Source of the DNA: Pseudoscleropodium purum
Taxonomy: Eukaryota > Streptophyta > Bryopsida > Hypnales > Brachytheciaceae
Direction of reading: 5' to 3'
Length of the DNA: 64,000 bases
Assembly: GCA_963969395.1 (NCBI GenBank)
Contig: OZ017797.1
Coordinates: 4,154,001 to 4,218,000 of the forward strand
Positions 35,032-47,700 of this stretch are shown here, in pieces. A model generated the notes under the pieces. It saw only the letters and a program-made list of their open reading frames with translations. It did no database searches and had not been told where the DNA came from. A program made the position numbers and the translations under genes. The stretch's first letter is position 1. Each line of letters opens with the position of its first letter.

Positions 35032-35106
35032 ATTGTAGTATCCACATATTGGATATGTGGATACTACAATGTTATGACACATGTCTCTACTCTTACATGT
35101 AAGAGT
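35032..35106. repeat. two adjacent perfect palindromes
   Basis: 35032-35049 and 35053-35070 are perfect 18-bp complements with a 3-nt loop. 35089-35106 (ACTCTTACATGTAAGAGT) is an 18-bp perfect palindrome. Both lie within 75 bp. Function unknown. Confidence 0.7.
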
Positions 35107-35178
35107 GAGAAAGTAGTTATGACTTTAGTGAATACAATTGGAAGACTCTAAAATTTGGTTGTGGGCTCAGATTACATT

Positions 35179-35268
35179 CATTACAAAAAATTTGAACCCT
35201 GCAAAGGGCCATTAAGAATTCATTTTTCGGCTCTCCACAATGCAATTCCAGAAAATGAAAAAAATATA

Positions 35269-35326
<58 letters not shown>

Positions 35327-35472
35327 GTCTTATGTGGTGCTAACATGGCACAAGTAATGCCACACCATCAATGTTCATTAAAAAATAAAAACCTTGAAAT
35401 TCCTCTCTAATTGCACTAGGGGGGGGGGGTCGAAACTTGCGGCCCTTTGCAAGGTTCAAAATTTTTGTAATG
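35179..35472. mobile_element. MITE-like element containing an ATA microsatellite
   Basis: The ends form about 31-bp terminal inverted repeats: 'cattacaaaaaatttgaacc' and 'gcaaagggcc' on the left, matched by the complement of the right end ('ggccctttgcaaggttcaaa' and 'atttttgtaatg'). The interior holds about 19 copies of ATA (about 35269-35326) and a G10 run (35419-35429). No coding sequence and no clear target duplication. Confidence 0.6.
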
Positions 35473-35596
35473 TTAGCTTCCAAAAAACACAATAATTTCA
35501 ATTTCAACAATAAAATTACAGAAAAATTGCTATCTTGATATTCTTATCTCTCTACAAAGGATAAATATGCATTTCCATTGTGTGTCACAAAATTGC

Positions 35597-36075
35597 TTAA
35601 CCCCTAAAGTTCCTTGACTATGTTTTCACCAAAAACACTCCAAAACTGCCATTTTCAAGACAAGTACCAAAAAAAACTTTGAAACATTTTTGGACACATT
35701 TAACTGTAAGATCTAGTATTAAAATGATTTGAGAAGATGTGGAAAAATTTTCAGAATTTTCCACCATGTAGATTGCAAGATATTAGCGTTTCAATTGACA
35801 AAAAGCCTTTTTTTGACCCTGCAAAAAACCGGGCAGCTGCACTTCACAAGGTCACATTTGTATGAAAAAATGTCCAAAATGGTTGCATCTCCTTGGATTC
35901 ATTTTTCAAGGCAAGTTGGCTACATGCTTGAAAAATTTCAGATCATTTGAAATTGTACAACATATAGGAAAAAAATAGTAAGTAGAAAGAAGTAGAGAAT
36001 GAATCAAAATACTAAATTGTTAATAATTCAGTTATGGAATTGAAAAATGTCAATCCCAATGGTTGTAATGTTGTA
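35597..36075 (+). repeat. dispersed repeat, direct copy at 63523-64000
   Basis: Colinear with the last 478 bp of the window, around 85% identical by eye. Shared landmarks are 'aacccctaaagttc', 'gcaagatattagcgtttcaattgac', 'gggcagctgcactt' and 'agtagaaagaagtagagaatg'. It contains no long frame. The second copy runs off the window end. Unclassified interspersed repeat. Confidence 0.8.
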
Positions 36076-36079
36076 GTAT

Positions 36080-39000
36080 ACAATCTTCACCCAATATTTT
36101 TATTTTTTTCCAAAAATGTTGAAAATTGAGTTCAATAAAGAACTTCAAAATTTATTTTGGAGTAGAGAATCTATAATTGCCAGCAAACTAAAACACCTCA
36201 TAACTATTGACTCATTGATCAAAATGGAATGATTCAAAGCTTTCTATGTACATATAAATCTAAAAAATTAATTTCAAATTTTAATTTTGAAAAAAGTGAT
36301 TTTTTCAGATTTGACCAAACTACTCAAGTTAAGAAACAAATTACATATTAGGCCATAACTTTTGACTCATATTTCCAAATGTCCTGAAATTTAGTTCACA
36401 TGAAAGATATTCCGTGTCCACACTTTTTGTTAAAATTTGGGCCAAAAATATTGAAATCTCCTCTCACATGCACCTACCCAAAAAAGTTATGTTGCCAAAA
36501 AACGCACTTTGGTCCTTTAGGGATTAAATGAATGGATATGGGTGGTTCTACCTTAACCCTTATTCATGCAAGCATCCCAAAAGTGGATGCGCCTTGGTCA
36601 ACCTTGATTACAACTTTTAAAATAACTATTTTTGGAATTTGATTTTGACTAAGAAAACAAAGCTTGACAAAAAAAAAAATTTATTCCATTTTAAAGTTTT
36701 GAGAAATGTCAAAAATTGAAAGAGTTTTTGCAATTGAAAGCTCCATGTGTTAAATTCCAAATAACACAATATGGTGTGCTTCTCATTCATATTTTATTTA
36801 TTTTCAATGTATTTTGAATATAAATTGTAAAATTATTTTTTTCATTCCACTCTTCATTTACAATAAAAATTATAAATTATTCTAATATATATATATTGTA
36901 ATTGATATAATTTTATTTCCACCTTTAGCTTTGAAAAATCAGAATAATTTTATTTTTTCTTCAAAATTATTGAAAAAATAAAAAATAATTAGGAAATTTA
37001 TTTTTCTAATAGCAAAAATCATTTAAAAAAATTTACATCAATTAAATAAAAGGATAAATATGGTTTATTAGTCGAATTTGACTTTAGGATGTTTGATGTG
37101 GCTATTTTGGGTGTGAAAAAAAATAATGAATTGAAAATTTATCATGCTAATCTCCATTGCTACTTTTACCTCCAAAGAAAATTCCAAATATTTTGGATTG
37201 TTTTTGCTATTTTTACTCATTTATGTTCCATTTTTGCAACAAAAATGATAACAATTATAAATTTTCTCAAAACAAATTGCAATTTCTCAAAGTGATATAG
37301 AATTCAAAGTTTCAAGTAGTAAAAATACCAGATTGTTGTTTGAACACTATAGAAAAGGCTAAAATTAGCTTAGATAGAAGTTTGACCATTTCACATTGGA
37401 TAAGTCCTTAAAGGGTTAATACGCTCTCAGAAAAAACAAACTTACAGTTGTTTTCAAACATGGTGAAAGACATGGTAACTTACATGTCTCCAATGAACAG
37501 CCCTATCATGTCTTCATGTGACTTTAAAACAGCATGTACCTGGAGCCTGAGGCTACCATCAAAGTCACAGCTACCCAAATGGAGGTTATTTTGCGTGAGT
37601 ACTTTCCCTTCAAGTTAACTTACTTAGTGTAAAGTCCGTCATTGGAAGTAGGAGCCTACATTTATTATGAAATCTATGTTACACATTTAATACTTGTGTA
37701 AAAGTATTAAGTGCAGTGGTATGAATGCAAACAAATATAAATTTTGTTGTAAAAAAAATCATTATCTAAGAAAAATTAAATATTTCATAGACATATATAT
37801 AATTCCAAGTTTTTAGCGTACTTTATAGTATAACCATTTTTTAAGTGGCAGGTGGTATTTTAATATGAAAGTGAATAGTTATGTGTTGAAGCTCTCTCTT
37901 GAGCACCATTGTTGTTAATAGCATTTTTTGAATGAATCTTCATATCTTTGACTTAATTTATCCTATTTGTTTGAGTGGCAATTTATCTCACAATTTATTC
38001 ACTAATCATCTCATTTTATATTAGGGCAGGTTAGAATATTACAACATTGCACTAATATTCACATTTTTTTGGTAGTGACAACAATATTGCATGTGACACC
38101 AATTTTACACCTTTGTTGATAGACAAACCAACCGGTAGTAGAGCTACTCCCAAAGACTCTTTGAATATAGTTTCATAACATCTTCAAAGTAGGGCCCCCG
38201 AAAAGAACAATTTTTATGCTATGCATAATTTTTATTATTCGATCTGTTAAAATATTGCATTTTGTGGTTGGCAAATGAAAAGGAGATTTCAATGCATGAA
38301 AAAATGCATCATTTACTTACAATATACAAAAGTTATGAAGGAGCAAAGTTTTTTTTATAGTGGATGTTCTAGAATCATTTCTTCGACACTAGGGACATTA
38401 TGAAGTAGAAGATATACACACAAAGAATATCTAATCTAGTGACATTTTTAACCCCTAAAGGACCACAAGGCCACTAAATGGCATTTGCAATATGGTTTCA
38501 TGTATCCCTAGTTTTTTAGGAGCTAAACACCTAGTGCTTTTACATATTCTTTAACATTGCACTTAGGGTGTTTCTTCTATAGAGGCAATGACATTGTAGA
38601 TGGAATATTAAACAAAAATTTCAATTCCATAGTTTCAAGATAATAGCCGACCCACTTTTATCAGCCATCCATTTTTGCTAGTTAGGATGTTATGTTTTCA
38701 ATCAGTTGTGGTTTAGGTTACAGCTCATGCAAAGAAGGAGCAACAAGAGTAGCACAAATGTCACGGAGGTGTACATTGAAAGTATACAATGATCACAAAC
38801 TATACATTGGAAACTACAATTGTCACTTATTTTAAAATATTGTTAATTTTTTAATGAGCCTATGGTTGAAAATAGGGTGACTTGTATTGCAAGAATAAGT
38901 TGAACAGAATCTTCACAAAAACATTCTTGGTAATTTTGTTTTTGGGAAAAAAAATGTAAAAAAATATGAAATCCTCCTCAAATTTATTTTCATAAAGTAA

Positions 39001-39100
39001 ACACACATGTAGGAAGATAGGAAATATGGAAATAGCAAAAAATTTAGAATTGTATTTCCAAAATTGAAATTATTGTGAGCTTTAGGAGTCAAAGAGTGCA
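36080..39100. other. AT-rich intergenic DNA
   Basis: No gene, RNA or structured repeat recognised. The phrase 'cctttaggggttaa' and its complement recur here and elsewhere in the window (for example 38450, 55161 and 61311), which suggests fragments of one interspersed family. Confidence 0.5.
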
Positions 39101-39110
39101 TTTTACTAGT

Positions 39111-39612
39111 AACCAATGTCTAGAATTTCCAATTCTAATCATTCAAAATTTATTTTCCCATTCACTATTTCATACTTTCTTACTCACTACTTTGAGACAT
39201 CCGTCATAGCCTTGTTAGTCCCAACCTCGAAAAGGACAAAAAAACCACATTCCAAGCTATTGTTGAAAATATGTTGCTACCTTGGTTGGAAATACTGCAT
39301 CTTACATGTTGGATACTCGGTGTGTTTGATAGTTGGTATGTTTACCTTGAACGGGGAAATTTTTCCTCTCATCATATCCATACAATAGATAAGATAGCCA
39401 GGCACCAATAACCAACTATGCCTAGAATCCAACTTGGAGGGTGTGCTATTTCCAACCTTGGGCTAGATCTGTTGGATTTCAAGCTTGAAATTTGTTTCTT
39501 TTGTCCTTTTTGGGGTTGGAATTAATAAGGCTATGATACATTACCTAAAGTAGTGAGCAAGAAAGTACTATCTTGAATGATCAAAATTAGAAGACTCTAG
39601 ACATTGCTTATA
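39111..39612. repeat. large inverted duplication (hairpin), ~215-230-nt arms
   Basis: 39111-39340 and 39401-39612 are imperfect reverse complements along their whole length. Paired landmarks are 'caatgtctaga' with 'tctagacattg', 'ttcttactcactacttt' with 'aaagtagtgagcaagaa', 'aaaaggacaaa' with 'tttgtccttttt', 'ccttggttggaaat' with 'atttccaaccttgg', and 'tagttggt' with 'accaacta'. The spacer is about 60 nt. Transcription would give one long double-stranded stem. The arms carry no known gene fragment that I recognise. Confidence 0.8.
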
Positions 39613-39866
39613 GGTTAGGAATTTATTTGCCTCCTGAAATGCTCTTAAATTTCAATTTTCAAAATATAAATCTGAAAATTATCAATCTCCACATTTCCTA
39701 TTTCATATCTTCCACCAACTCATATTAAGCAAAATTTGCTCCCAAATTGCTTAAATGATCGGTTATTGGTGCCTCCACCTTATGATGAATTCTTTTAGTG
39801 ATTAGAAATGGGTAGTCTACCTTAGTAGAAAGGGAGCGCAATACGTTGGGACTGTGGGAGGCCAAG

Positions 39867-40073
39867 GGCCAGGGAGGATTGATCCCTCTATTGCCACATG
39901 TTTTACCTTTGTAGAAAAACTTGAAATTTTTTCTTTGCCACATATGACAAAAATTTCAAATTCTGAATTCATATTTGCAATCGAATACTAAGTTTAAGCA
40001 GCACAAAATAGGGGGCAGTTTTTGACATTTACCCTCTGGCGGGGCGATAGGGGGGGGTCAATCCTCCCTGGCC
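39867..40073. mobile_element. 207-bp MITE with a perfect 9-bp target duplication
   Basis: Terminal inverted repeat GGCCAGGGAGGATTGA at the left, its complement at the right. Outward is an exact direct repeat GAGGCCAAG at 39858-39866 and 40074-40082. The pairing continues a little inward (the 'cctctattgcc' region with 'ggcgatagggg'). A 9-bp duplication is the hallmark of Mutator-like elements, so this is probably a MULE-derived MITE. No coding capacity. Confidence 0.8.
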
Positions 40074-40199
40074 GAGGCCAAGGGAACCCATCTGAAGTTC
40101 AAGAAAACCCAACAGATCAGACGAGGCAGTACAGTAAAAGTTAACTTCAGTAATAAGAATATTATATTCCATTACCGTAACTGACCAGAAGAGTTCAGA

Positions 40200-41792
40200 T
40201 CAGTTGTAAACTGGTAACTTAATTAACTTAATAAGAATACCTCTGACGACGGAAGCTGACGGACGGAACATCCATGACCCAGCTGGTGTCCCCGGAGGAT
40301 GAAGAAGGGGACACACACACACACTCTCTCTGTCAGCCTTCCGTCCACTTTCTCTGCATCGCGGACTCACTCCGGACGGCCAACTCCGACGTTCATCCAA
40401 ACTCTGACCCAACCCACGTCCTCCCAGCAAAACGGCACATGGATGGAATTCGATTCCAGTATTATGAATGAGAAAAAGGGACCCAAGGGGGGAGGAAATC
40501 ACAACATGATTTTGCCAATTATAGGAACAGGGAGTCGATGTTGACGTGGGGATGAGTGAGTGAGTGCCCTTTCCGCCTCCCGTCCGTCCGTCCGTCCTTG
40601 ATTCCTTCCTCTCTCGCCGGATGAATGCCATCCGTCTGACCGTTCAGTTGCTGACGAATGCCCTAGCGAAACACGCACAGAATGAGGATCAGAGATAGAT
40701 GAACGAAGAACTGAAACCTTGAGTTTGGACAGAGGATCAGACCAGGATACGGTCCTCCTCGTATGGGAGACTGCGTCCCGAAGCTTAATTACAATTAGGA
40801 AAGTGCTAATCAGACCTGGGAAATGGTAACTCCATCCCGACAGAGGGTCAATTAGGCAGCCGTGAGGTTAACTTACGTAAATGAAGATATGTGACATGAG
40901 TTGGGCCATGGCTGTTGATGAAACATTGACACATTCGCTTCCATTGCCTTGCTGCTGCAGCAACAGGACTTGGATGGAGCACTGTAGAATTGCAGCAGGG
41001 GAGTCAGCAGCAGGGGGAGGAGGAGGAGGAGGAGAAGGAGGGGCAGCAGCAGCAGCAGGAGCTTGGGGTGGAGGGATCTTCTGGCAGACCCACTTCATCT
41101 CCTTCCAGTCGTATCTGAATCTGTTGTGGTGATATTGTTGTTAATGGTGGAAGAGAGAGAGGGAGGGGGGCCTCATAGAGGGAGGGAGACTAGTGAGAGA
41201 GAGAGAGAGAGAGAAGGTCAGGCCAGGCAACAAGCTGACCCAACCCTAATCTGACTCGGGTCTTCCTTCCCCATTGCCATCCCCATTGCTGCGAGGGCAG
41301 CGTCTTGTTGGGTTTGCTCTCTTTCGCAGGCCAGAGTGTTGGGTCGGGATGCGCTGGTTCGTTTTGCATCGGATTCGGGTGTGCAGTGTTGTGCGCGTGA
41401 TTCATTGCCTCTCCGTATTTACTCTCCCTTGTATCTGTTGTGGCTTCCACCTACCAATAGCCTCATGCCGTGGTCTCCTTGCTTCGGCACTTCCAAGGTA
41501 GTAGAGCTCTCGAGGTTGGCCCGCTCGGGTGCGCGACAAGGATTGGCGTTGTTTGGTTGCTTTTGGGTGCTGCTTTTGATGCTGCCGCCCGTGATGATGG
41601 TTGGTGGTGTGCGTTCCGTGGTGTTCAATTGGATGCGGACTTGGATCTGGTGATGAGACTGGTTTGATTTGACTGGAAACCCGAAGCCGATTGTAGGTGT
41701 TCGTCATAGCGTATGGGAGGGAGAGGCAGATGGGCGAAGACAGGAAGGACGCCGCAGTGTAACGCCGCACGGCCCGGGGCCCGTCACAAATC
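40200..41792 (+). promoter_or_regulatory. GC-rich promoter/leader of the NST1-like gene
   Basis: Composition rises sharply from about 40.2 kb. Contains an AC/CT microsatellite (about 40310-40330), CCGTCC tandem repeats (about 40576-40600), GGA and AGC triplet runs (about 41008-41062) and a GA run (about 41188-41215). Such GA/CT-rich stretches are frequent near plant transcription starts. Minus-strand frames here (40200-40631, and a Pro-rich one at 40868-41098) mirror the repeats and look non-coding. No TATA box is certain. Confidence 0.4.
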
Positions 41793-44700
41793 ATGCCGAG
41801 TCTGTCACACAAAGCACTACTGCAATCGTCATCGTCGTCCGCCGCGACCTTCAATGCATCCGCCGCAGATGTACACCGCTCCAACGCGGCTGTCTGGACC
41901 CGCTCCAATACCGACGATGTCAGTCTGCCTCAGCTGCACAAGGTTATTGCACATCCACTGGAAATTTCAGTAATCGCCTCTTGGTTGCACGACATACAAT
42001 TTCGTCACTGGTTGTCACCATGTTGCGGATGCCGTTTGCGATTGAGTTCCTCTGTTTTTGCAAATCGATCTCCGGGTTCCTTGTTTGTTCCTTGGTGAAT
42101 ACGTGGATTTCCCTGTGCTTGTGATAGCCCTAACTTGATAATTGAAGCTGTACTTATGATGGCGTTGATTCTGAGTCTCGAATTTCAGTGTAAAAGTTCT
42201 AATTGTGAGGTCAGAGATGAGTTCAAATTCTGACTCTTAAAGTTAATGTTTTTATGGAGTTAGCCCTAATCTTTGCGAACGCTGGATTTTGTCGGATTCT
42301 AAACTGAGGTGGAATCAAGAGGATGTTGGATTGAAGTGCAGTTTTGACCGAAGGAACTTTGTAGGATTGGTATTTGGAATTAGGGTGAATGGATCATGTT
42401 TCCTAGTCTACACTGCAGGTCCGGTTTGGCAAGCTCTCTCTCTGGGGTGCTTTGTCTCGTTCGCAGATCCAGATCATTATAATCATGAGAGTTGCAGGTG
42501 TGGAAAATCAGAGCTGATTGGAAGTGGTTTGTGAGATTGGCAGCGTTTTCGATTCTGTTCAGTGCTAAGCCCTTTATGATAGTATCCATGAGTCTCCTCA
42601 TTTAGGGGAAAAAAATAGGGTTGTGACTTAGTAATGAATCTCTTCGATCTAATTGAGATTCTGTTCAAAATTGATGATTCTACCTAGGGAGTGAGGCTCA
42701 GTATGAAATGTTTGTCATTGGTTCTTCACCCTATTGACTTGGGGCGACATTTGAATCCATGAAAACTTTGTACTTTTTCAATGTAGTCCATCTGTACATC
42801 GTGTAGTGTGGCTACAGCTTGTGAGACAGTTGACAGGGAATTGGCTGAAGCGAAAAAGCAATTGAACTTTCTAATAGTTTTTGAGCAGAATCTGTATGCA
42901 CATCTCTATTGTAACAGTGTCTATACTTTAGGATATTATCCTTTTCAGTTCTGGAGTGGAGTATACATAGAGTGTGAGACTCAGTTAGAAAGTCTGAAAG
43001 TCTTTGGCATTGGTTCTTCACCCTATTCACTTTGGATGACATTTGAATTGACTAGATCGTAGCACTTTTTCAATGCAGGACAATTGTGCATCGTTCTGGT
43101 TGGGTAGTTACGACGCTCTTGACAGAGAATTGGGTGAATTTTAAGAAATTGGACAGTCGAATTTTTTTGGAAACAGGATCTCTGTGCATATTGTTCCAAT
43201 GTCTAAGCGTAGGGTGTTTATTCTTTGCAGTTCTGGAGTGGATTGTCGGTTGTGGCTCGACGGGACTTGCTACGCATTGATAAGCAGACACTATTTGAGC
43301 AAGTGCGAAAGAACCTGTATTGCTCACGGTGTCATGGACTTCTGGTGGAGGGTTTTAGTCAGATTATACTCTATGGGAAGAGCCTGCAGGCAGGCGTGGT
43401 GGGAAACAGTAATATTGGTGCAGGAGCCACTGGCAGGCAGATGATAGCAGAAAATGGATACAATGCAGCCGTTGCAAGCTTCTCTGATGACTCGAGGGAC
43501 CCGTCCGTTCATCCGTGGGGTGGTCTAGCAGCCACTCGTGATAGTATGCTGACGGTGTTGGACTGTTTTCTGGATGGGATGCCGCTTGAGGTGCTTCAAA
43601 ATGTACCTCCCGCATTTCATTACTTTTGTTAATGAGTCACAATTCTGCCGTTGGTTCGGTAGCCAGTGGTGGTGGAGTGAGTAAAGTTGCGTTTAGGTCT
43701 TAGGGGGCATATGTCAATGCCAGACTATGTCGGTGGCAAAGTTCACACAATTGTCCAAGTGTCAGTTAATGGATGAACTCAATAGTCTTCAAGTATTATG
43801 GGGTTGCAATTTTAGGCTCCGCATTGTTGCTCCGAAGTAGCAAGTGCTCTCAACTCCAATGGTTATGGTGTCCTCATGCTAGCTAGGGACTACTACAGAT
43901 ACATTACTGTGTTATGAGAAAACTCTATGTATATTCGTTTCATGTTCGCTTTGAGCGGTTCTCCTGGGATATGTGCCCAACTCACTGTTGCTATTGAAAG
44001 CAGAATTTTTATCATCTCGTAACAGAAAGTCACCTGGATCCCGGATGCTCACTCAGAATGGCGCATGGATTTCTGCTGACAGGTATTTGAGAGTGCTCGG
44101 TCCAGAGAGCGAGAACGGGAATTGCTGTACCCTGATGCATGTGGTGGAGGTGGACGAGGCTGGATTTGCCAGAATGGGAGCTTTAATGGCCGTGGGCATG
44201 CGCTGAAAGAAACATGTGCCCTCCACACAGCTAGGCTATCTTGTGAAGCGCTAGTAGACTTCTGGTCTGCTTTGGGAGATGAAACAAGGCGCTCTCTCTT
44301 AAGGATGAAAGAGGAAGACTTTATCGAAAGACTCATGTTCAGGTACAGTTACGTAATATTCTGCAACTAAATAGTGGATGTAGTTGCCATCTGGAAGTTT
44401 TTTAATGACTGAAATAAACACTTTCGTAAATAGTTTCTAACAAATGTTACTTGCTCTCGACGGCAGGTTTAACAGCAAACGATTTTGCCGAGATTGTAGG
44501 CGTAATGTTCTGCGGGAATTTAAGGAGATGAAAGAGTTGAAGCGGTCGCGGAAAGAACCCCAATGCACTCGATGGTTTTGTGCTGCTGACACTGTTTTAC
44601 GATACGAGGTAAACATAGTGATAGTGAACTAAAAGTTGAAAGGACGATGCGGCAAGTGCTCGTATGATTATTGAACGTCGTGTCATTTTTTATTTTTGTC

Positions 44701-47700
44701 TTGATCCTTCACAGATTTCGTAAACTCGTGAATAGGCCGCTGACACTAGTCCTCGTATACTTTGAGGAGGAGGCTCCACATCTCGGTCTCATTATACTAG
44801 TGAAATGCTCAATTAGATTTGTCTAGTTTATCGTTTCTGAGACTAAGGTAGTGAAGAAGCCGCATACTATCTTCTCTGACTCTCGCAGGTTTCCGAGGTG
44901 GTTGCTACATTATTTTTAACTAAATAAGTTGTAGCTGTCTTCTTAAACTCTAGAGGGAGTGTGGTTAACCCCCTAACCTGCCCTGTTCCCAGGTATCAGA
45001 GAGTGCAGTGCAAGTGGACTGGCAGGACTGCTTTGCTGGTGATGGGGGTAGTGCTTTTCAACGTTTCGAATGGGCTTTGGGCACTGGAGAAGGGAAAAGC
45101 GACATTCTGGCCTTTGAAGATGTGGGTCTATCTGAGTCTGCTTACGTGGATAACCTCGACCTTTCAAATACTAGTGCTTGTTTCATAACTGTTCGTGGTT
45201 GGAAGCGAGATGGACGATATACAGAGCTCTCAGCTAAAGCGCATGCTCTAAAAGGGCAACTGTGTGTTCATCGGCGGCTGATTGTAGGAGATGGCTATGT
45301 ATCGATAACTAAAGGGGAGAGTATACAAAGATTTTTTGAAAGGGCAGAGGAGACGGAAGAAGAGGAGGTAAGCGATATCATGTCGGAGTAAACAATTTGA
45401 ACGAAAATTCATTTTTGTTTTAAATCTTCTCTTCTTGGAAGTACCTTGAGTTTGTGGAGGATTAACAAGTAATATCTGTAGTTAGGGAATTTTCTTGGTG
45501 CCTCCAAGAGACAAGTCATGTCATGGTTAGATTTGGAGAGAGCATAAGACTTTTGATTTGCTTTCAGGATGAAGATGCTATTGATAAAGATGGAAATGAT
45601 TACGAGGGTGAAGCTTCTCGCCCTCAGAAGCATGCCAAAAGCCCTGAGCTTGCTCGGGACTTCTTATTAGACGCAGCAACTGTCATCTTTAAAGAGCAGG
45701 TATGTCTCCTGTGCTTTTCGGTCCTTTCGTTTCAATTGAACACATCTTGCTTCTGCGAAGATCTTTTTCTGCTGTATTGAGGACCTGACGGTACACAATG
45801 TCCTTCTTGATTGTGTGCTCAGACTTGCTGATATCTTTCAGTTTTTTGTCAACAGGTAGAAAAGGCCTTTAGGGAGGGCACTGCACGACAAAACGCTCAT
45901 AGTATTTTCGTCTGCCTAGCTTTGAGCCTACTTGAAGAGCGTGTTCGTGTAGCTTGCAAGGAAATTACAAGTCTTGAGAAACAGGTCTAAATTTTGATGA
46001 CTTCTACCTTCAAGATTCGGTCTGAGGACCTGACGTTGTGCTTTAATCTATGTCGACTGATTCTCTTCGTTTATCAAAGCTAGTATTAAACGATTTACTC
46101 GATCCTCTCAGCCTTGCTCTCTTCACCTACACCCCGTACTTGACTTAAAAACCTTAAAGTGCACGTGAGGCGTAGCATTCTAAACAGTCTATCTACTTCC
46201 TTTCCTTGCGCTATTACTTAGCACTTCCCCTCTAGGCATCGAGAGAGAATTAGGATCTTTGTATGTTCTCAGGCGGGTAGCATGCATCTTTCATTGGGTG
46301 TCGATTCTTCATGGCATTTTGTGAACTCAATCTAGTGTTTTGAGAATTTTAACTATCGCACGTTACAACACATTATGCTGATGCTTTAACAATGAAAGTT
46401 CTGCTTCTATGTTTGCAGAATAAGCTTTTGGAGGAAGAAGAGTATGAAAAACGTGAAGAGGAGGAGAGGCGAGAGCGAAGAAAACAGAAAGAAAAGGAAA
46501 AAAAGCTTCGTAGGAAAGAAAAGCTGAAAAGCAAAGAGAAAGGCAACAGAAAGAATTTTACTCCAGCTACATTGGATTCTGACGATTGCCTGACTGTGAG
46601 CATCTTAGGTAAGAGTTTGATTTAAAGGCTTCGCTTTTGCTTCTGTGTGTTTTTTACAGTGCAGGCTGTGGCAGCTTAGTTATGCCATAAAGTGAGTCTT
46701 TTTGGCTCAGAAAGTCAGCTCTTCGTTGATTACAAGACGGTTGCTGCATCATGACAGTACCTACCCTCTTACGGGGTCTTTTTGATGATTTTCCTCTTGT
46801 CACACAGTCGTCATGCGGATCAAAATTAATGTCATGCTGTTAGGGGACATTATAAAGTTGTGATTTCCGTTAATCCTCTTATTCCGTGCTGACCTCTTTA
46901 TCGCTGTGCCGTGTACTTTGCAACAGGACTTTTCTATTCTCTTGTATGTTTTGCAAAAAATATTATAGGGGTCATTGAATATGTTGTTGGACATTTTCAG
47001 ATGAAGATCATGAAGAGGAGCGGGAGAGCAATTCAGGCAGCCAAGTAGAAGGAACTGAAAGCAATAATAGTGAGGATAGCATGTCTGCAAGACCTTCGTC
47101 TCCGAACACGGTTGAAGCGAGGCCTTCAGCTGATGGTTTTGACAGTGAGAATGGAGGTTCTAGTCAGCATGAAACGTTCGCTCCTGCGCAGGTTATTGAC
47201 GACGCTCTGGGTTTGAGGGATGGAAATGGCGCATTCATCGTAGAGAGGTCAAAATCTGCCAAAAGGAGAACACTGGGTCGAAAAGGTTCAGTAGCCAACT
47301 CCAATGGAAGTGTTAGAAGAGGATCTATTGAAGCTGGAAATAGCGCCTTTGGAAGTTTCCGAAGAATAACCAATGCGCACTGTTCTGAAGACAGAGGTGT
47401 TCCAAGTTGTCAAGGGCAGCAGAAGAATGGGATTCAGAAGAGTGAGGCTGAGGTTAGCACAAAACGGGTAGATGGCTGGTCGGGCTCTCCGTCATCTGGT
47501 AGTAACAGTAGGCCTGAAATTCTTCAATCTTGTGCGTGTGGCACTTCTCATGCCAGCTCCCGGTCCAAGGTTGGGCATCGTGGTTTTGGTAGAACAGTAA
47601 TTGGAGATCCAAATGCGGGCATTAGGTCCAATGAACGGACCGGTGTTGGGGGTCCAACAAAAACTCCTGGAAATGTCGATCATGTACTTACCCGGAAGTC

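Noticed and set aside
40200..40631. 143-codon minus-strand open frame
   Set aside because: Lies over AC/CT and CCGTCC simple repeats in a GC-rich promoter; composition is low-complexity (Arg/Ser/Thr/Pro), with no family motif or splice continuation.
40868..41098. Proline-rich minus-strand frame
   Set aside because: The Pro/Ala runs are the complement of GGA and AGC triplet repeats, not a protein signal.
42289..43062. Open frames within intron 1 of the NST1-like gene (including one reading FWSGVYIE)
   Set aside because: The region is intronic. The FWSG reading comes from the duplicated exon 2 start and soon stops.
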